DNA of 64,000 nt from Viola odorata (GCA_963691705.1 OY829538.1:14162443-14226442), one strand, 5' to 3'; positions 8,649 to 18,535 are shown, counted from the stretch's first letter. Notes: a model not told the origin generated them from the sequence alone. Translations and numbers: made by a program.

Positions 8649-10454
8649 TTAAATTCTAGAGTAATATAATTTCAAACGAGCGATATTCCAAGAGTTGGAT
8701 AAGGGAGTACCATCGAGCGTCTCCAGATGATAGGCTCCTTTTCCGACAACGTGGGTGACGCGATATGGTCCATCCCAGTTTAGACTGAGTTTTCCCATAC
8801 GTTGCCCTGCCGCTCGCTTGTCTCGGAGCACCAGGTCACCGACTTTCAGCAACCGCTCTTTGACTCGCCTGTTATGATAACGGGCCATCTTTTGTTTGTA
8901 GTGCTGCGTTTTCAGAAGGATTTCTTCTCGGACTTCTGGTAACGCGTCCAGGTTGGCTCGTAATCTTTCCTCATTCAGTTCCTCTCGAAAGTGAGCCACC
9001 CGTAGGCTCATGGTTCTGATTTCCACCGGTGTAACAGCTTCGGTTCCAAAGGCCAACGCGAAGGGTGTTTCTCCGGTGCTAGTCTTTACGGTCATGCGGT
9101 ACGCCCACATCACGTATGGTAGCTCATTAGCCCACTTCTTTTTAGACCCTTCTAGGTTTTTCTTGATACCGCTGAGGATGCTCCGATTGGTTACTTCCGC
9201 CTGTCCATTAGTTTGCGGATGAGCTACGGAGGAAAATCGTTGCTCGATCCCGAATTCTGAGCACTGGTCTTTAAAGAATTGGCTGGTGAACTGCGTTCCG
9301 TTATCGATGACAAGGACGCGAGGTATGCCAAACCTCATGATAACTTGATATTTGAAGAAACGCCAAGTTTTTTCTGCTGTGATTGTAGCGACCGCTTCAG
9401 CTTCTGCCCACTTAGTGAAATAGTCTACCGCCACTATCACAAACTTCAGTTGGGACCTTGCCTTTGGGAATGGGCCTAGGATATCGATCCCCCATTTAGC
9501 GAAAGGACAAGGGGCGATAATTTCAGATATTTCAGTGGCAGGTTGCCGAGGAATTCTGGCAAACTCCTGGCACTTAGGGCAAGTTTGCACATAGTAGTGG
9601 CAATCTCTCCGGATGGTGGGCCAGTAGAATCCGGATCTCAAGACTTGTGCCGCCAAGGTTACACCTGATACGTGCATACCACATACCCCTTCATGGATTT
9701 CGCGCAAGGTGTGAAGACCTTCTTGCTCAGTTATACATTTGGCGGCTGGGTGAGAAAAACATCTTCGAATCAAATCCCCGTCATAGTACGTACAGCGAGC
9801 TGCCTGTTTCAGCACCTTCTTCTTTTCAGCGGTATCTTCAGGCAGTTCCTCGTGTTTCAAGTACTTGATTACGGGAATTTGCCAATCGCTCTCACGCTCC
9901 TCCACACAAAAAGATGCTTGCTCTTCCATGAAGGATGGTACCGCTAGCTCACGATAATATACGCCTTTGGGTATGGACACTTCCGGATTCGCGGCTAATT
10001 TGGCTAGATTGTCAGCTTCAACATTCTCCTCTCTGGGAACGTGCTCGAAGCTGACTTGCACGCCCTCTTTCTTTATCTCCAATAGTTCTCGCTTTACTTT
10101 AGCGAGATATTGAATCATGATGGGTTCCCGGGCCTGAGAGTGCCCCAAGACCTGGTCAATTATTAACTTGGAATCACCGCAGATTTTTAGACGCAGGTCT
10201 CCTGTTCTTCCAGTATCGTGCCTCCCTTTAAAGGAAAGTCCTTTCCCTATTCTGAGCCCGGCTAGCAACGCTTCGTACTCTGCCGCGTTATTAGACAACG
10301 GCTGTAGGATTCGAATGGCGTATCGTATTTGCATGTCGTGCGGCCCATTTATAAAAATTCCAGCTCCCGCTAGCTCTTGGTTTTGGCTTCGTCCACATGG
10401 ACGATCCAAAGGTCCGTATAAGTTTCCGGGAACGGGAGATCCATATCGCCCCAT
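8649..10454 (-). CDS. pol, C-terminal part: archaeal-type RNase H and integrase (left Tat)
   Basis: An open 601-residue frame continuing the polyprotein after a 1-bp loss in an A run at 10381-10384. The first ~160 residues form the archaeal-type RNase H (ribonuclease HI fold) characteristic of Tat elements, with an 'AEYEALLAGL' helix and a downstream 'DSKLIIDQV'. Integrase follows: an HHCC zinc domain ending CPKC, then a catalytic D,D-E core with 'WGIDILGPFP', 'IDNGTQF' and 'GQAEVTNR', and a C-terminal 'GPYRV' module. There is no chromodomain. The first ~20 residues (before 'NQELAGAG') are out-of-frame translation. Integrase inserts the cDNA into the chromosome in the nucleus. Confidence 0.88.
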   Translation of the reverse strand: MGRYGSPVPGNLYGPLDRPCGRSQNQELAGAGIFINGPHDMQIRYAIRILQPLSNNAAEYEALLAGLRIGKGLSFKGRHDTGRTGDLRLKICGDSKLIIDQVLGHSQAREPIMIQYLAKVKRELLEIKKEGVQVSFEHVPREENVEADNLAKLAANPEVSIPKGVYYRELAVPSFMEEQASFCVEERESDWQIPVIKYLKHEELPEDTAEKKKVLKQAARCTYYDGDLIRRCFSHPAAKCITEQEGLHTLREIHEGVCGMHVSGVTLAAQVLRSGFYWPTIRRDCHYYVQTCPKCQEFARIPRQPATEISEIIAPCPFAKWGIDILGPFPKARSQLKFVIVAVDYFTKWAEAEAVATITAEKTWRFFKYQVIMRFGIPRVLVIDNGTQFTSQFFKDQCSEFGIEQRFSSVAHPQTNGQAEVTNRSILSGIKKNLEGSKKKWANELPYVMWAYRMTVKTSTGETPFALAFGTEAVTPVEIRTMSLRVAHFREELNEERLRANLDALPEVREEILLKTQHYKQKMARYHNRRVKERLLKVGDLVLRDKRAAGQRMGKLSLNWDGPYRVTHVVGKGAYHLETLDGTPLSNSWNIARLKLYYSRI

Positions 10455-12304
10455 TCCGATTCAGGTATGCCGGCCAAAGGATCCTCTGTAAAGGTACATT
10501 CCGCTATGAAATCAGCCAGGATCTGAGCTTTTACGGACGGTCGAGACTGATACCTTAATCCATACTGTTCTAGTTCAAGCGCCCAGATCAACATTCTTCC
10601 GGAGGATTCAGGCTTTCGAAATATTCTTTTCAGAGGCTGGTCCGTAAGCACAGTGATGGAATAAGACTGGAAATATCGGTCCATCTTGCGGGTGGCCTGT
10701 ATAAGAGTGAACGCTATTTTTTCAATTCGGGCGTATCGCAATTCCGCATCCTTCAGAACGTGACTCACAAAATAAACCGGGCAAAACGAGTGGTTATCGT
10801 CGCGAACGAGGATGACACTGACCACCTCATCCGCAGCACCAAGATATAAATATAAGGTATCACCCCCCTCAGGTCTCGTCAACAGCAGATCGGACGATAG
10901 GTACTCCTTTAGGCCGACAAATGCCTCCTCACATTCCGGGGTCCACCCGAACGAGGCTTTCTTGCGTATGACTTTGAAAAAAGGAAGACATTTCTCTCCT
11001 TGCTTGGAAATGAAACGCCTAAGGGCGATAACTCGCCCCGTTAGCCTTTGCACCTCTTTAATGGTTCTTGGCGATATCATGTCTTGTATGGCTTTAACCT
11101 TTGAAGGGTTAGGCTGGATACCTTTTTGGCTGACGACGTAGCCCAAGAATTTTCCCGTCTGAAATGCAAACATGCATTTTCGGGGGTTTAACTTCATGCG
11201 ATACCTTTTCATTACATCAAAGACCTCCTTTAAGTCCTGCAGGTGATCTTGAAAGCTCGCACTCTTTACTAATATATCATCAATGTATGCTTCCACATTC
11301 CTTCCTATTTGCTCTTCAAATATTTTGCTGGCCATACGTTGGAATGTAGCCCCGGCGTTCTTTAATCCAAACGGCATCGCCGTATAACAGTACGTGGCCT
11401 TTGGAGTGAGAAATGCAGTCTTTTCTTCATCCTCCAAGGCCATGGGAATCTGATGGTATCCCGAGTTGGCGTCCAGTGAACTTAAATAGGCGTACCCGGC
11501 AGTTTGATCAACTAATTGATCTATACGAGGGAGCGGGTAGCAATCCTTAGGGCAGGCATCATTTAAATCGGTGAAATCGATGCACATGCGCCAATCCCCA
11601 TTGGGCTTAGGAACAAGGACAGGGTTCGCTAGCCAGGTGGGATATTGAATTTCGCGGATGAACCCTGCGCCAAGAAGCTTGATTACCTCTTTGTCCACGG
11701 CCAACGCCTTTTCATTAGAGAACGCGCGCCACTTTTGCTGTACCGGCCTGGCATCTGGGTCCACATTGAGTCGATGCTCGGCTATTTCGCTTGATATACC
11801 TGGCATGTCTGCGGGTTTCCACGCGAAATTTCCTTGGCATTTGTTCAGTAGCCGAGCTAGTTGAAGGTTCTCCGCGGAGCTGAGTTTTTCACTGATCAGG
11901 AAGCTTGCTTCCTCTATACCGATTGCCGGAATGGGTACCATTTTGTCCAGAGGTTGAGCGCGCTTCTCATCGCCTTGTTCATAGGGGTCCGCCGCTATAC
12001 ATACATACCTATCGCAGATCCTTTGAGTCATGAGCGAGTAGCATTCCGCCGCCAGCTTTTGATCGCCTTTTATGGATACTACCCCATCCCAGGAGGGGTA
12101 TTTCATTTTTAAATGCTTTTGAGATATCACCGCTCCGAAACGGTTGAGAAAAGGTCGCCCGAGTACGACATTGTAGGGCAAATTTAAATCCACGACAAGG
12201 AACAACAAGTTCTCTGATCGTTTATAGGTGTCTTCTCGGAAATACATGGGCAAAGTAATTACCCCCATGACAGGGATTGGAACCCCATCAACGCCAACTA
12301 TAGG
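10370..12304 (-). CDS. pol, middle part: end of protease, reverse transcriptase and RNase H (left Tat)
   Basis: In frame with gag-protease after a TGA at 12305-12307 that is CGG in the right copy. It begins with the tail of the protease region ('VVLGRPFLNRF'). RT spans roughly residues 170-340, with 'RMCIDFTDLNDACPKD', 'MPFGLKNAGATFQ' and the catalytic box YIDDIL. The gypsy RNase H follows; its first catalytic region reads LYLGAADE, lacking the usual aspartate, as expected where a second RNase H has taken over. The frame ends in a 1-bp deletion near 10383 just inside the archaeal-type RNase H. RT and RNase H copy the genomic RNA in the virus-like particle. Confidence 0.88.
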   Translation of the reverse strand, partial: PIVGVDGVPIPVMGVITLPMYFREDTYKRSENLLFLVVDLNLPYNVVLGRPFLNRFGAVISQKHLKMKYPSWDGVVSIKGDQKLAAECYSLMTQRICDRYVCIAADPYEQGDEKRAQPLDKMVPIPAIGIEEASFLISEKLSSAENLQLARLLNKCQGNFAWKPADMPGISSEIAEHRLNVDPDARPVQQKWRAFSNEKALAVDKEVIKLLGAGFIREIQYPTWLANPVLVPKPNGDWRMCIDFTDLNDACPKDCYPLPRIDQLVDQTAGYAYLSSLDANSGYHQIPMALEDEEKTAFLTPKATYCYTAMPFGLKNAGATFQRMASKIFEEQIGRNVEAYIDDILVKSASFQDHLQDLKEVFDVMKRYRMKLNPRKCMFAFQTGKFLGYVVSQKGIQPNPSKVKAIQDMISPRTIKEVQRLTGRVIALRRFISKQGEKCLPFFKVIRKKASFGWTPECEEAFVGLKEYLSSDLLLTRPEGGDTLYLYLGAADEVVSVILVRDDNHSFCPVYFVSHVLKDAELRYARIEKIAFTLIQATRKMDRYFQSYSITVLTDQPLKRIFRKPESSGRMLIWALELEQYGLRYQSRPSVKAQILADFIAECTFTEDPLAGIPESEWGDMDLPFPETYTDLWIVHVDEAKTKS

Positions 12305-14569
12305 TCATTTGCTGGGCGTTAGCTCATTATTAGGGCGTTTCAGGAGATTGTACGCTTCCAGCGAGAAGAGATTCACCGCACTCCCATTATCAATGAGGGT
12401 CCTTCTGATTCCATGGCTGGCGATGACGGGCGTAACCACCAAGGCATCATTGTGTGGGTAGACAATGCCTTTCTCATCTTCTTCGGAAAAGGATAATATC
12501 ATTCGATCCAAGATGCCTATCGCATCTCCTTTCTTCGTCGTGCCATCCCGTGTGAGTTTTTCTCCTTTTGCGGCGGTCGGTTGTTCTGATTCGTCCATAT
12601 AAGGGGTTCCTCCCGTGATAATGTTAATCATAGGGATATATTCATCATCAACCGTAAGAGTTTCCCTATCTTTTCCTCTGGGAGCATCATCCTTCTGCGG
12701 AACGCGAGGGGGAACGGGTCGTTCGTCTGCTGTCCTTTTTATGAGATTATTTCTGGCATCATCTCTTATCTGGGTGGCAAATTCTCCTAAATATCCTTCT
12801 TCCACCAAACGTTCTATCGCCGATCTTAACTCCCTGCACGCTTCTGTGGAATGGCCCCTGGCTTTGTGGAATTTACAATAAGCATTCTCCCTTCTCCCTA
12901 GAAGCACTCCTGGTTTCGTAGGTGCGGGGTAGCGGATGGGAAGATTTCGCTGTTCCGCTATCGCTAAAATCTCTGCCCTTGGTACATTAAGGGAAGGAAA
13001 ATCTGGGTCGTACGTCCGATTCTTATAAGAATCCCCGTGACGTCGAGTGGGGGAACCACCGGTTTTTCCCTTCGAAAAGTGACCCTTTTGCCTATTGGAG
13101 GCTTTGGGGATAAGATCCTTCCGCCTAGCGTAATCGTCGATAAAATGATCGTCAGGAAGGGGTTTTGCGGGAGCAGCGGTAAGTTGAGATGTCCCATGCG
13201 GCACGTTGTACGTCTTATCTCTGTTTTCTTCATCTTCCATTTTCGCATAATTGTGGGCTTTAAGTCTCAACGCATCCAAAGTCACTGGAGGGTCTACCAT
13301 GAGCGCGTCTTTCAGTTTTCCATAGCGGCAGTTCCTTTTTAGGGCTTCTATAGCAAAATCAATAGTAACGCTTGGCGTTAAGGACATTTCTAAATCGAAG
13401 CGACTAAGAAATTCCTTTAAAGTTTCTTGAGGCCTTCGTTGTATGTCAAATAACGCGGTGGCAGATTTCCTGATTGGAATTGCCGTACTAAATCTGCTCC
13501 GAAATTTAGATTCTAATTGTGAGAAATTGTTAATGGATCCACCAGGGAGTCCTTCAAACCAGAGACGCGCAACACCCGACAGTGTCATGACAAATATTTG
13601 GCACAACGCCGCATCACTGTGGGTCTGAAACTGAACAAAATCCTTCACTTTATTGATATGCGAGATAGGATCCTTGGTGCCATCATAAGTATCAGTGGGA
13701 AGCTTCACGCGTCGACTGACCCTATGACGCCTTATACGACGGCTAAATGGGTGACCCGATGTATCATCAAGAATCTCACGCGCCTGACGCGGAGGAGACA
13801 TTTCAGCTTGACGTTCCCTATTTCGTGGTTCCGGCGTAAGATGTCGCCTAGGAGATCGACTGCGACTCCTATGCGAACGACTTCGGTATCTTCGACTACT
13901 AGATCTTTCACTGTAATCGGGAGACAAACTCCTGTTGGCTCCTTCCCTCCGTCCGTCCCACCGGTTCCTAACCCCCTCAAGTTGCCTATCTCCTTGTGGG
14001 AGGAGACCTTGCAGCATCTGTGGTATGTAAGCTTCTACTCTTCCTTGAGTGAATGGCATAACACTAACCGAGGGATCTCCTGCGGACAAAGGCATTTGGA
14101 GGTTTTCTGGAAACAACAGTGATAAAGGTCGATCAGCGACGATAGATGGTGTGAACATGACGCGGGGAGGGAGACTAGATCCAGAAGCATCAGGCGTGAT
14201 TCTTGCAGCCATTTCAGTCAAATATTCCAACCGAGAACGAAGGGTCGCTATTTCCATTGCAAAAGGACGTTCGTGGCTGCGCACAAATCCCCCCAAAAGA
14301 GGAGTGGAGAAATCAGGTCCCGCTATCTGAGATGACGAAATGCCCGTTTGCGAAGAGACAAGTCCTCCAGCGATCCCGACCGAGTGGTCCAGAGATCCAG
14401 AGGTAATTGGTTGCGACGTCATAGAGAGATCAGCCGTAGCAAAGGGGAATAATTGTCTGCGGATTGAGAAAGGGATATTAGAGGATGATGATCGGATCGG
14501 CTCCGATCCTACGGTCATGACCGTTCCAATCTTCCGACTAAACGGAGCTTGGCTATTAAGGACGCTCAC
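12305..14569 (-). CDS. gag and protease (left Tat)
   Basis: 754 residues up to a TGA that replaces an arginine codon. The N-terminal ~210 residues are poorly conserved; an Arg/Ser-rich stretch (about 215-250, RSRSRSPRR) precedes the capsid-like Retrotrans_gag domain (about 290-400, 'DTYDGTKDPISHINKVKDF', 'MTLSGVARLWFEGLP', 'LKEFLSRFD'). A zinc-knuckle variant C-x2-H-x4-H-x4-C (YCKFHKARGHSTEAC) is near residue 575, and the aspartic protease motif LIDNGSAV is near 725. The start was chosen because it lies 35 bp after the LTR/PBS and is shared with the right copy. In the intact family gag and pol form a single frame of about 1970 codons. Confidence 0.88.
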   Translation of the reverse strand: MSVLNSQAPFSRKIGTVMTVGSEPIRSSSSNIPFSIRRQLFPFATADLSMTSQPITSGSLDHSVGIAGGLVSSQTGISSSQIAGPDFSTPLLGGFVRSHERPFAMEIATLRSRLEYLTEMAARITPDASGSSLPPRVMFTPSIVADRPLSLLFPENLQMPLSAGDPSVSVMPFTQGRVEAYIPQMLQGLLPQGDRQLEGVRNRWDGRREGANRSLSPDYSERSSSRRYRSRSHRSRSRSPRRHLTPEPRNRERQAEMSPPRQAREILDDTSGHPFSRRIRRHRVSRRVKLPTDTYDGTKDPISHINKVKDFVQFQTHSDAALCQIFVMTLSGVARLWFEGLPGGSINNFSQLESKFRSRFSTAIPIRKSATALFDIQRRPQETLKEFLSRFDLEMSLTPSVTIDFAIEALKRNCRYGKLKDALMVDPPVTLDALRLKAHNYAKMEDEENRDKTYNVPHGTSQLTAAPAKPLPDDHFIDDYARRKDLIPKASNRQKGHFSKGKTGGSPTRRHGDSYKNRTYDPDFPSLNVPRAEILAIAEQRNLPIRYPAPTKPGVLLGRRENAYCKFHKARGHSTEACRELRSAIERLVEEGYLGEFATQIRDDARNNLIKRTADERPVPPRVPQKDDAPRGKDRETLTVDDEYIPMINIITGGTPYMDESEQPTAAKGEKLTRDGTTKKGDAIGILDRMILSFSEEDEKGIVYPHNDALVVTPVIASHGIRRTLIDNGSAVNLFSLEAYNLLKRPNNELTPSK

Positions 14570-14583
14570 TTAATATACCAAGA

Positions 14584-14601
14584 CTCTCAATGAAAGCACC
14601 A
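14584..14601 (-). promoter_or_regulatory. Primer-binding site of left Tat element
   Basis: TGGTGCTTTCATTGAGAG on the minus strand, two bases inside the 5' LTR. The right copy has TGGTGCTCTCGTTGAGAG at 18518-18535. I did not assign the priming tRNA. Confidence 0.6.
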
Positions 14602-14603
14602 TT

Positions 14604-15126
14604 TGATAAGATTCAATGTCGATTTGATAAGACTTAGTGTCGTGTCTGATCGGAACGGCGACGATCGATGTCGGGTGTACCTGCAAAGCGCCGGAGGGGG
14701 AGCTCCGGCGTAGACACTCTGATGCTTAAGTCAGTTCGGGGGTATGAATTAACCAGAGGTTCTGCTAGATCATCTCGATCTTACCTTTTGTTTGAAAAGT
14801 AGGGGTATTTATAGGCTTTGAAGGCGATATCTGGCGATAACAGTCTAGACGATGTCTGATGATGACGTCACGAGCGATACTAGTAAGTGACGTCATGAGC
14901 GATATCTGACAGGGGTGCTGGGAGCGATAACCTCGAGGATCCCTAGGCTGGGATGGTGCCATGCGTATAGAGACGCGTGAATCCCCCCCTCCGCTGATGT
15001 CGACCATCCTAGAAATCCTTTGCTGATCTCCGGGCGATATGAAGAGATATTACGGGACTTATGGGAATCCGTCCGGCAGGAGCCGTAAGTGTAGTAACAC
15101 CGTTAGGGTTGTCTTGATTGTTATCA
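14604..15126 (-). repeat. 5' LTR of left Tat element
   Basis: 523 bp, TGATAA...TTATCA ends. On the minus strand it holds a TATAAATA box (14813-14806), two TGACGTCA sites (14863-14870 and 14888-14895) and a GC stem-loop (14689-14710). A ~21-bp local duplication of the TTTGATAAG segment lies at its inner end (14603-14645). By eye it is about 85% identical to the right-copy LTRs. Confidence 0.88.
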
Positions 15127-15134
15127 ACACTACA

Positions 15135-16195
15135 AGTTTAACAAAAATGTAAAAAATCCCAAACATATCCAAAAAATGTAAAAAATCCAAAAAAATTTAA
15201 AAATTCCCAAAAATGTTAAAAATTCAAAAAATGTAAAAAACTCCAAAAAAATGTAAAAAATCCCAAAAAAAATGTAAAAAATCCCAAAAAAATGTAAAAA
15301 ATCCCAAAAATGTATAAAATCCCCAAAACATTACCAACTCTTTAAAAACAATTAATCTAAAAATACAGAAAAAATTGTAAAATTCAAAAAAATATAAAGA
15401 TTCTAAAAAAAATAATTAATCTAAAAATCAGGAAAAAAATGAAAAATTCTAAAAATAAATAATTAATAAAAAAATACAAAAAAAATTGTAAAAATTTCAA
15501 ATAAAAATAATTAATATAAAAATCCAAACAAAATAAACAATTCGAAAGAATGTAAAAATAACCAAAAAAACATTAATTAATCTAAAAATTCAGAAAAATT
15601 GTAGAAATCCCAAAGAAAATTAATTAATCAAAATATTCCAAAAACATTGTAAAATACAGAAATTAATCTAAAAATTTAGAAAAATGTTAAAAATCCAAAA
15701 TAAAATTAATTAATCTAAAAATCTAAGAAATTGTAAAAAAACAATTAATTATAGATTTTTATATTTTTCTAGATTTTTAGATTAATTAATTATTTTTGGA
15801 ATTTTTACATTTTTTTGTGAATTTTTACAATGTTTTGGAAAAAGAGTTTTTGATTAATTATTTTTTTTGTGAATTTTTACATTTTTTTTGGATGCTTTAC
15901 AATTATGTTTGGAATTTTATATTTTTTGGATTTTTAGATTAATTAATTTTTTTTAGAAGTTTTAAAGTTTTTTTTTGTGAATTGTTACATTGTTTTGGAA
16001 TTTTTACATTTTTTTGGAATTTTAACATTTTTTTGGTTTTTTAGATTAATTAAATAATATTTTGAAATTTTTACCTATTGTTTCTGGATTTTTAGGTTAA
16101 TTAATTTATTTTAGAAATTTTACATTTTTTTTTTGTATTTTTTACTTTTTTTTGAGATTTTTTATATTTTTTCTAAATTTTTTAATTAAAGTCAA
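15135..16195. repeat. AT-rich foldback made of inverted arrays of short repeats
   Basis: The left half (about 15135-15750) repeats motifs such as AAAATGTAAAAAATCCC and TTAATCTAAAAAT. The right half (about 15750-16195) repeats their complements (TTTTTAGATTAATTAA, GGAATTTTTACATTTT). The axis is near 15750. It resembles a degenerate foldback or MITE-like element; no coding potential. It immediately abuts the left Tat LTR. Confidence 0.6.
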
Positions 16196-17071
16196 CAGTC
16201 AATACTAACAGTCTGTTAGTTTGACTAACAGAAACTACACTTTTGTCGTTGACCCTTGGTACATCGGAGGTTGAATAGTGTTTTAAGAGCCAGGAGAGGT
16301 TTCTGCTTTTCGTGTTAGTACAGGGGGGCTTTTTACTATATGGTATATCAAATTATCGACCGAACTAATGTTAATGTTTGTAATTCCAATGTTCTAAGAT
16401 TATATTTTTACTTATTTAGTATTTAATAAACTAATGTTTGTATGTAATTCGATATTACCGTAATATCGTACCGAAATTATTGAGAGTATTGGTTAATTAA
16501 TTTTCCAGTAAATATTGATCTAATTTTATTCGTATGAATTTAATTAGGAGTATTGATTAATTGAAATAATTGGAACATTGGAATAAATTTTACCAGGATT
16601 AATTTTATATAAATATAAAAAAAAGTGTATCTTTAGCCATATTTATTCTTATTTGTTTAGGATGTATGAAGTTATTTGTTTTAAATCGAGTTTGTATTTA
16701 TTTCATAATGTAACTTTCGATAATAACATGATAAAAAATGTTATTCATTACAATGTTAAACATTGAATTTTACTCGTATGATTTTAATTAGGAGTATTAG
16801 TTAGTTAAATATCAATTATGAAGTATTTTTAGCACAATTTGTATCAATTTACATAAATTACAAGGGTAGATATGTCTAAAATAACATTAATTTTTTTTAG
16901 ATTAACAATATGGATTTATTGAACTAGAGTAAAAAAAAAAAAAATTTGGAAAATGTTTGCAAAATAGAAAACCTTTTGCAAAATTTTCAGAAAATTTTGT
17001 GTTGTGAAACAACCCCTTAGTTTTGCAGCAAAGCTAATGCTGAGTTCTAATCTCTGTTAGATATTGTCAAG
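16196..17071. other. AT-rich spacer, no gene recognised
   Basis: Contains a perfect 7-bp inverted repeat CTAACAG-T-CTGTTAG at 16205-16219 and otherwise intron- or intergenic-like AT-rich sequence leading to the B3 fragment. I see no other feature. Confidence 0.5.
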
Positions 17072-17763
17072 ATGATGCTATTTAAGTTTCAAAAGCCTCG
17101 CTTTGTCAGGATCGTTCAGGATGACACCCGATGAAAGAAAGAGCTCGTAAGCATTCCCTCCTCTCTTTTCTCTCTTGCATGTACATGATAAAACTCAATC
17201 ATCACACAAAATTGTCTTTGTGAATATTTAATAATAAGCTGTAGGTTAACTCTTTTTATAAGTCAACTAGAACAGAACTAATTGGTGTATGTTATCAGAA
17301 TTTAGTCATTAGTTGTGACTTGTTCGTTTGGTTTCTGCAACCTTAACCTTTCTTTACATTCTCTGTGATTCAGTCTATGCCAAAAGTATTTGTTCGAGAA
17401 AGTGATCTGTGTCGATCTGATAGAGTGATCCTTACTTTCCCAAGTGGGAATGAATGGCAAATCAAGTTGAGCAAGCGCGGAAGTAGGGTTTCACTTAAAA
17501 CTGGCTGGCAGCAATTTGCTGATTTTCACTCCTTGAAGGTTGGATACTCTCTGGCTTTCACTTATGATGGGGACTCCAAGTTCTCCTTAGTGATCTACGA
17601 TAGAAGTTGCTGCGAGGTTTGTTATCCAATGCCTATAACCATCAGCAACCAGTCTGAAGATTCCGATGACTCTAGCATCAGACATCAAACTGAAACTGAA
17701 GATTCGTCCTCCACCTCAAAGCTAAGTGCAAGCCAAGACTCTAGTGATGAGTACATGCCGCTG
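17072..17763 (+). pseudogene. Two-exon B3 DNA-binding-domain gene fragment (REM-like)
   Basis: Exon 2 (17374-17763) follows a good acceptor (TTCTCTGTGATTCAG) and encodes most of a plant B3 domain: 'MPKVFVRESDL', 'VILTFPSGNEWQIKL', 'GWQQFADFHSLKVGYSLAFTYDG' and 'LVIYDRSCCEVCYP', then an acidic, Ser-rich tail. Exon 1 (17072-17146, ending before GTAAGC) reads MMLFKFQKPRFVRIVQDDTR, a TGA at 17132-17134, then KKEL, matching the first strand of a B3 domain; the 227-bp intron is phase 0. B3/REM proteins are nuclear DNA-binding factors. The tail is cut by the copia LTR at 17762, whose TGTAG start supplies the TAG stop (17764-17766). The early TGA and truncation make it a pseudogene. It is the only host-derived coding sequence I see. 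Confidence 0.75.
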
Positions 17764-18012
17764 TAGAAAATAATAATGATGTTTGTGATACCAAGTAGAA
17801 ACTCGATATTTAATAAATAGTATAATGGATTTATAAATAGTAGAATTCAGATATAAATAGTAGAATGCAGAAATTGAAAGTTGGGCTCTAAGAGCCGGAT
17901 ACAAAGACTACATTTTCTCTTTGCTCTTTACATATATATTTTCATATTTTACAACAGATGTATCAACGCCTATTTATACGAAGTATTGCACCGATCTATT
18001 AATGGACGCAAC
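17762..18012 (-). repeat. Copia 3' LTR, first part
   Basis: Begins TGTAGAAAATAATAATG and matches 36037-36287 closely. Broken at GCAAC by the Tat insertion; continues at 34033-34120, ending TATTCAACA on the plus strand. Total about 339 bp. Confidence 0.8.
18008..18012 (+). repeat. Target-site duplication GCAAC, left half
   Basis: GCAAC precedes the right Tat element and recurs at 34028-34032 directly after it. The undisturbed copia LTR copy at about 36281 reads straight through this site with a single GCAAC, confirming the insertion point. Confidence 0.9.
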
Positions 18013-18515
18013 TGATAACAATCAAGATAACCTTCACGGTGCTACTACACTTGCGACTCCTGCCGGGACGGATTCCTATAAGTCCCATAGTATATCTTCA
18101 TATCGCCCAGAGATCAGCGAAGGATTCCTAGGATGGTCGACATCAGCGGAGGGGGGACTCACGCGTCTCTATACGCACGACGCCATCCCATCCCAGGGAA
18201 CTGCGAGGTTATCGCTCCCGGCAGCCCAGCTAGATACCGCTCATGACGTCACCTACTGGCATCGCTCGTGACGTCATCACCAGACATCGCCTGGATTGTT
18301 ATCGCCAGGTATCGCCATCGAGGCCTATAAATATCCCTACTTTTTCGAACAGAAGGTATGATCGAGAGGACCCAGCATAACCTCTTGTTAATTTGTATCC
18401 CCGAACTGACTTGAGCATCGGAGTGTCTACGCCGGAGCCCCCCTCCGGCGCTTTGCAGGTACATCCGACGACCGACCGCCGCCGTTCCGATCAGACACGA
18501 CCTCGATTCTTATCA
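18013..18515 (+). repeat. 5' LTR of right Tat element
   Basis: 503 bp, TGATAACA...CTTATCA. Holds two palindromic TGACGTCA sites 25 bp apart (18244-18251, 18269-18276), a TATAAATA box (18326-18333) and a GC stem-loop (18430-18450: 8-bp arms CGCCGGAG/CTCCGGCG, five-C loop) downstream of the expected transcription start. TGACGTCA is a known bZIP/TGA-factor site. Confidence 0.93.
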
Positions 18516-18517
18516 AA

Positions 18518-18535
18518 TGGTGCTCTCGTTGAGAG
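18518..18535 (+). promoter_or_regulatory. Primer-binding site of right Tat element
   Basis: TGGTGCTCTCGTTGAGAG two bases after the 5' LTR, equivalent to the left copy's 14584-14601. Confidence 0.6.

Larger units (their letters stand above)
1..15126 (-). mobile_element. Tat-lineage Ty3/gypsy LTR retrotransposon, left copy, 3' end outside the window
   Basis: The element reads on the minus strand from its 5' LTR (14604-15126) through PBS, gag, protease, RT, RNase H, archaeal-type RNase H and integrase (to 8649), a repeat-rich spacer, and four genes on the opposite strand (588-7534). By comparison with the right copy, the 3' LTR would lie a few hundred bases before position 1. Integrase lacks a chromodomain and a second RNase H is present, as is known for the Tat lineage. 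Its polyprotein frame is almost open: one nonsense codon and one 1-bp deletion. The base pairs after the 5' LTR (acact, 15127-15131) would be one half of the target duplication. Confidence 0.93.

Noticed and set aside
17365..17766. B3 reading frame as an intact single-exon gene starting at the GTG at 17365
   Set aside because: The true exon starts after a CAG acceptor at 17373; the first exon carries a TGA and the C-terminus is cut by a copia LTR.
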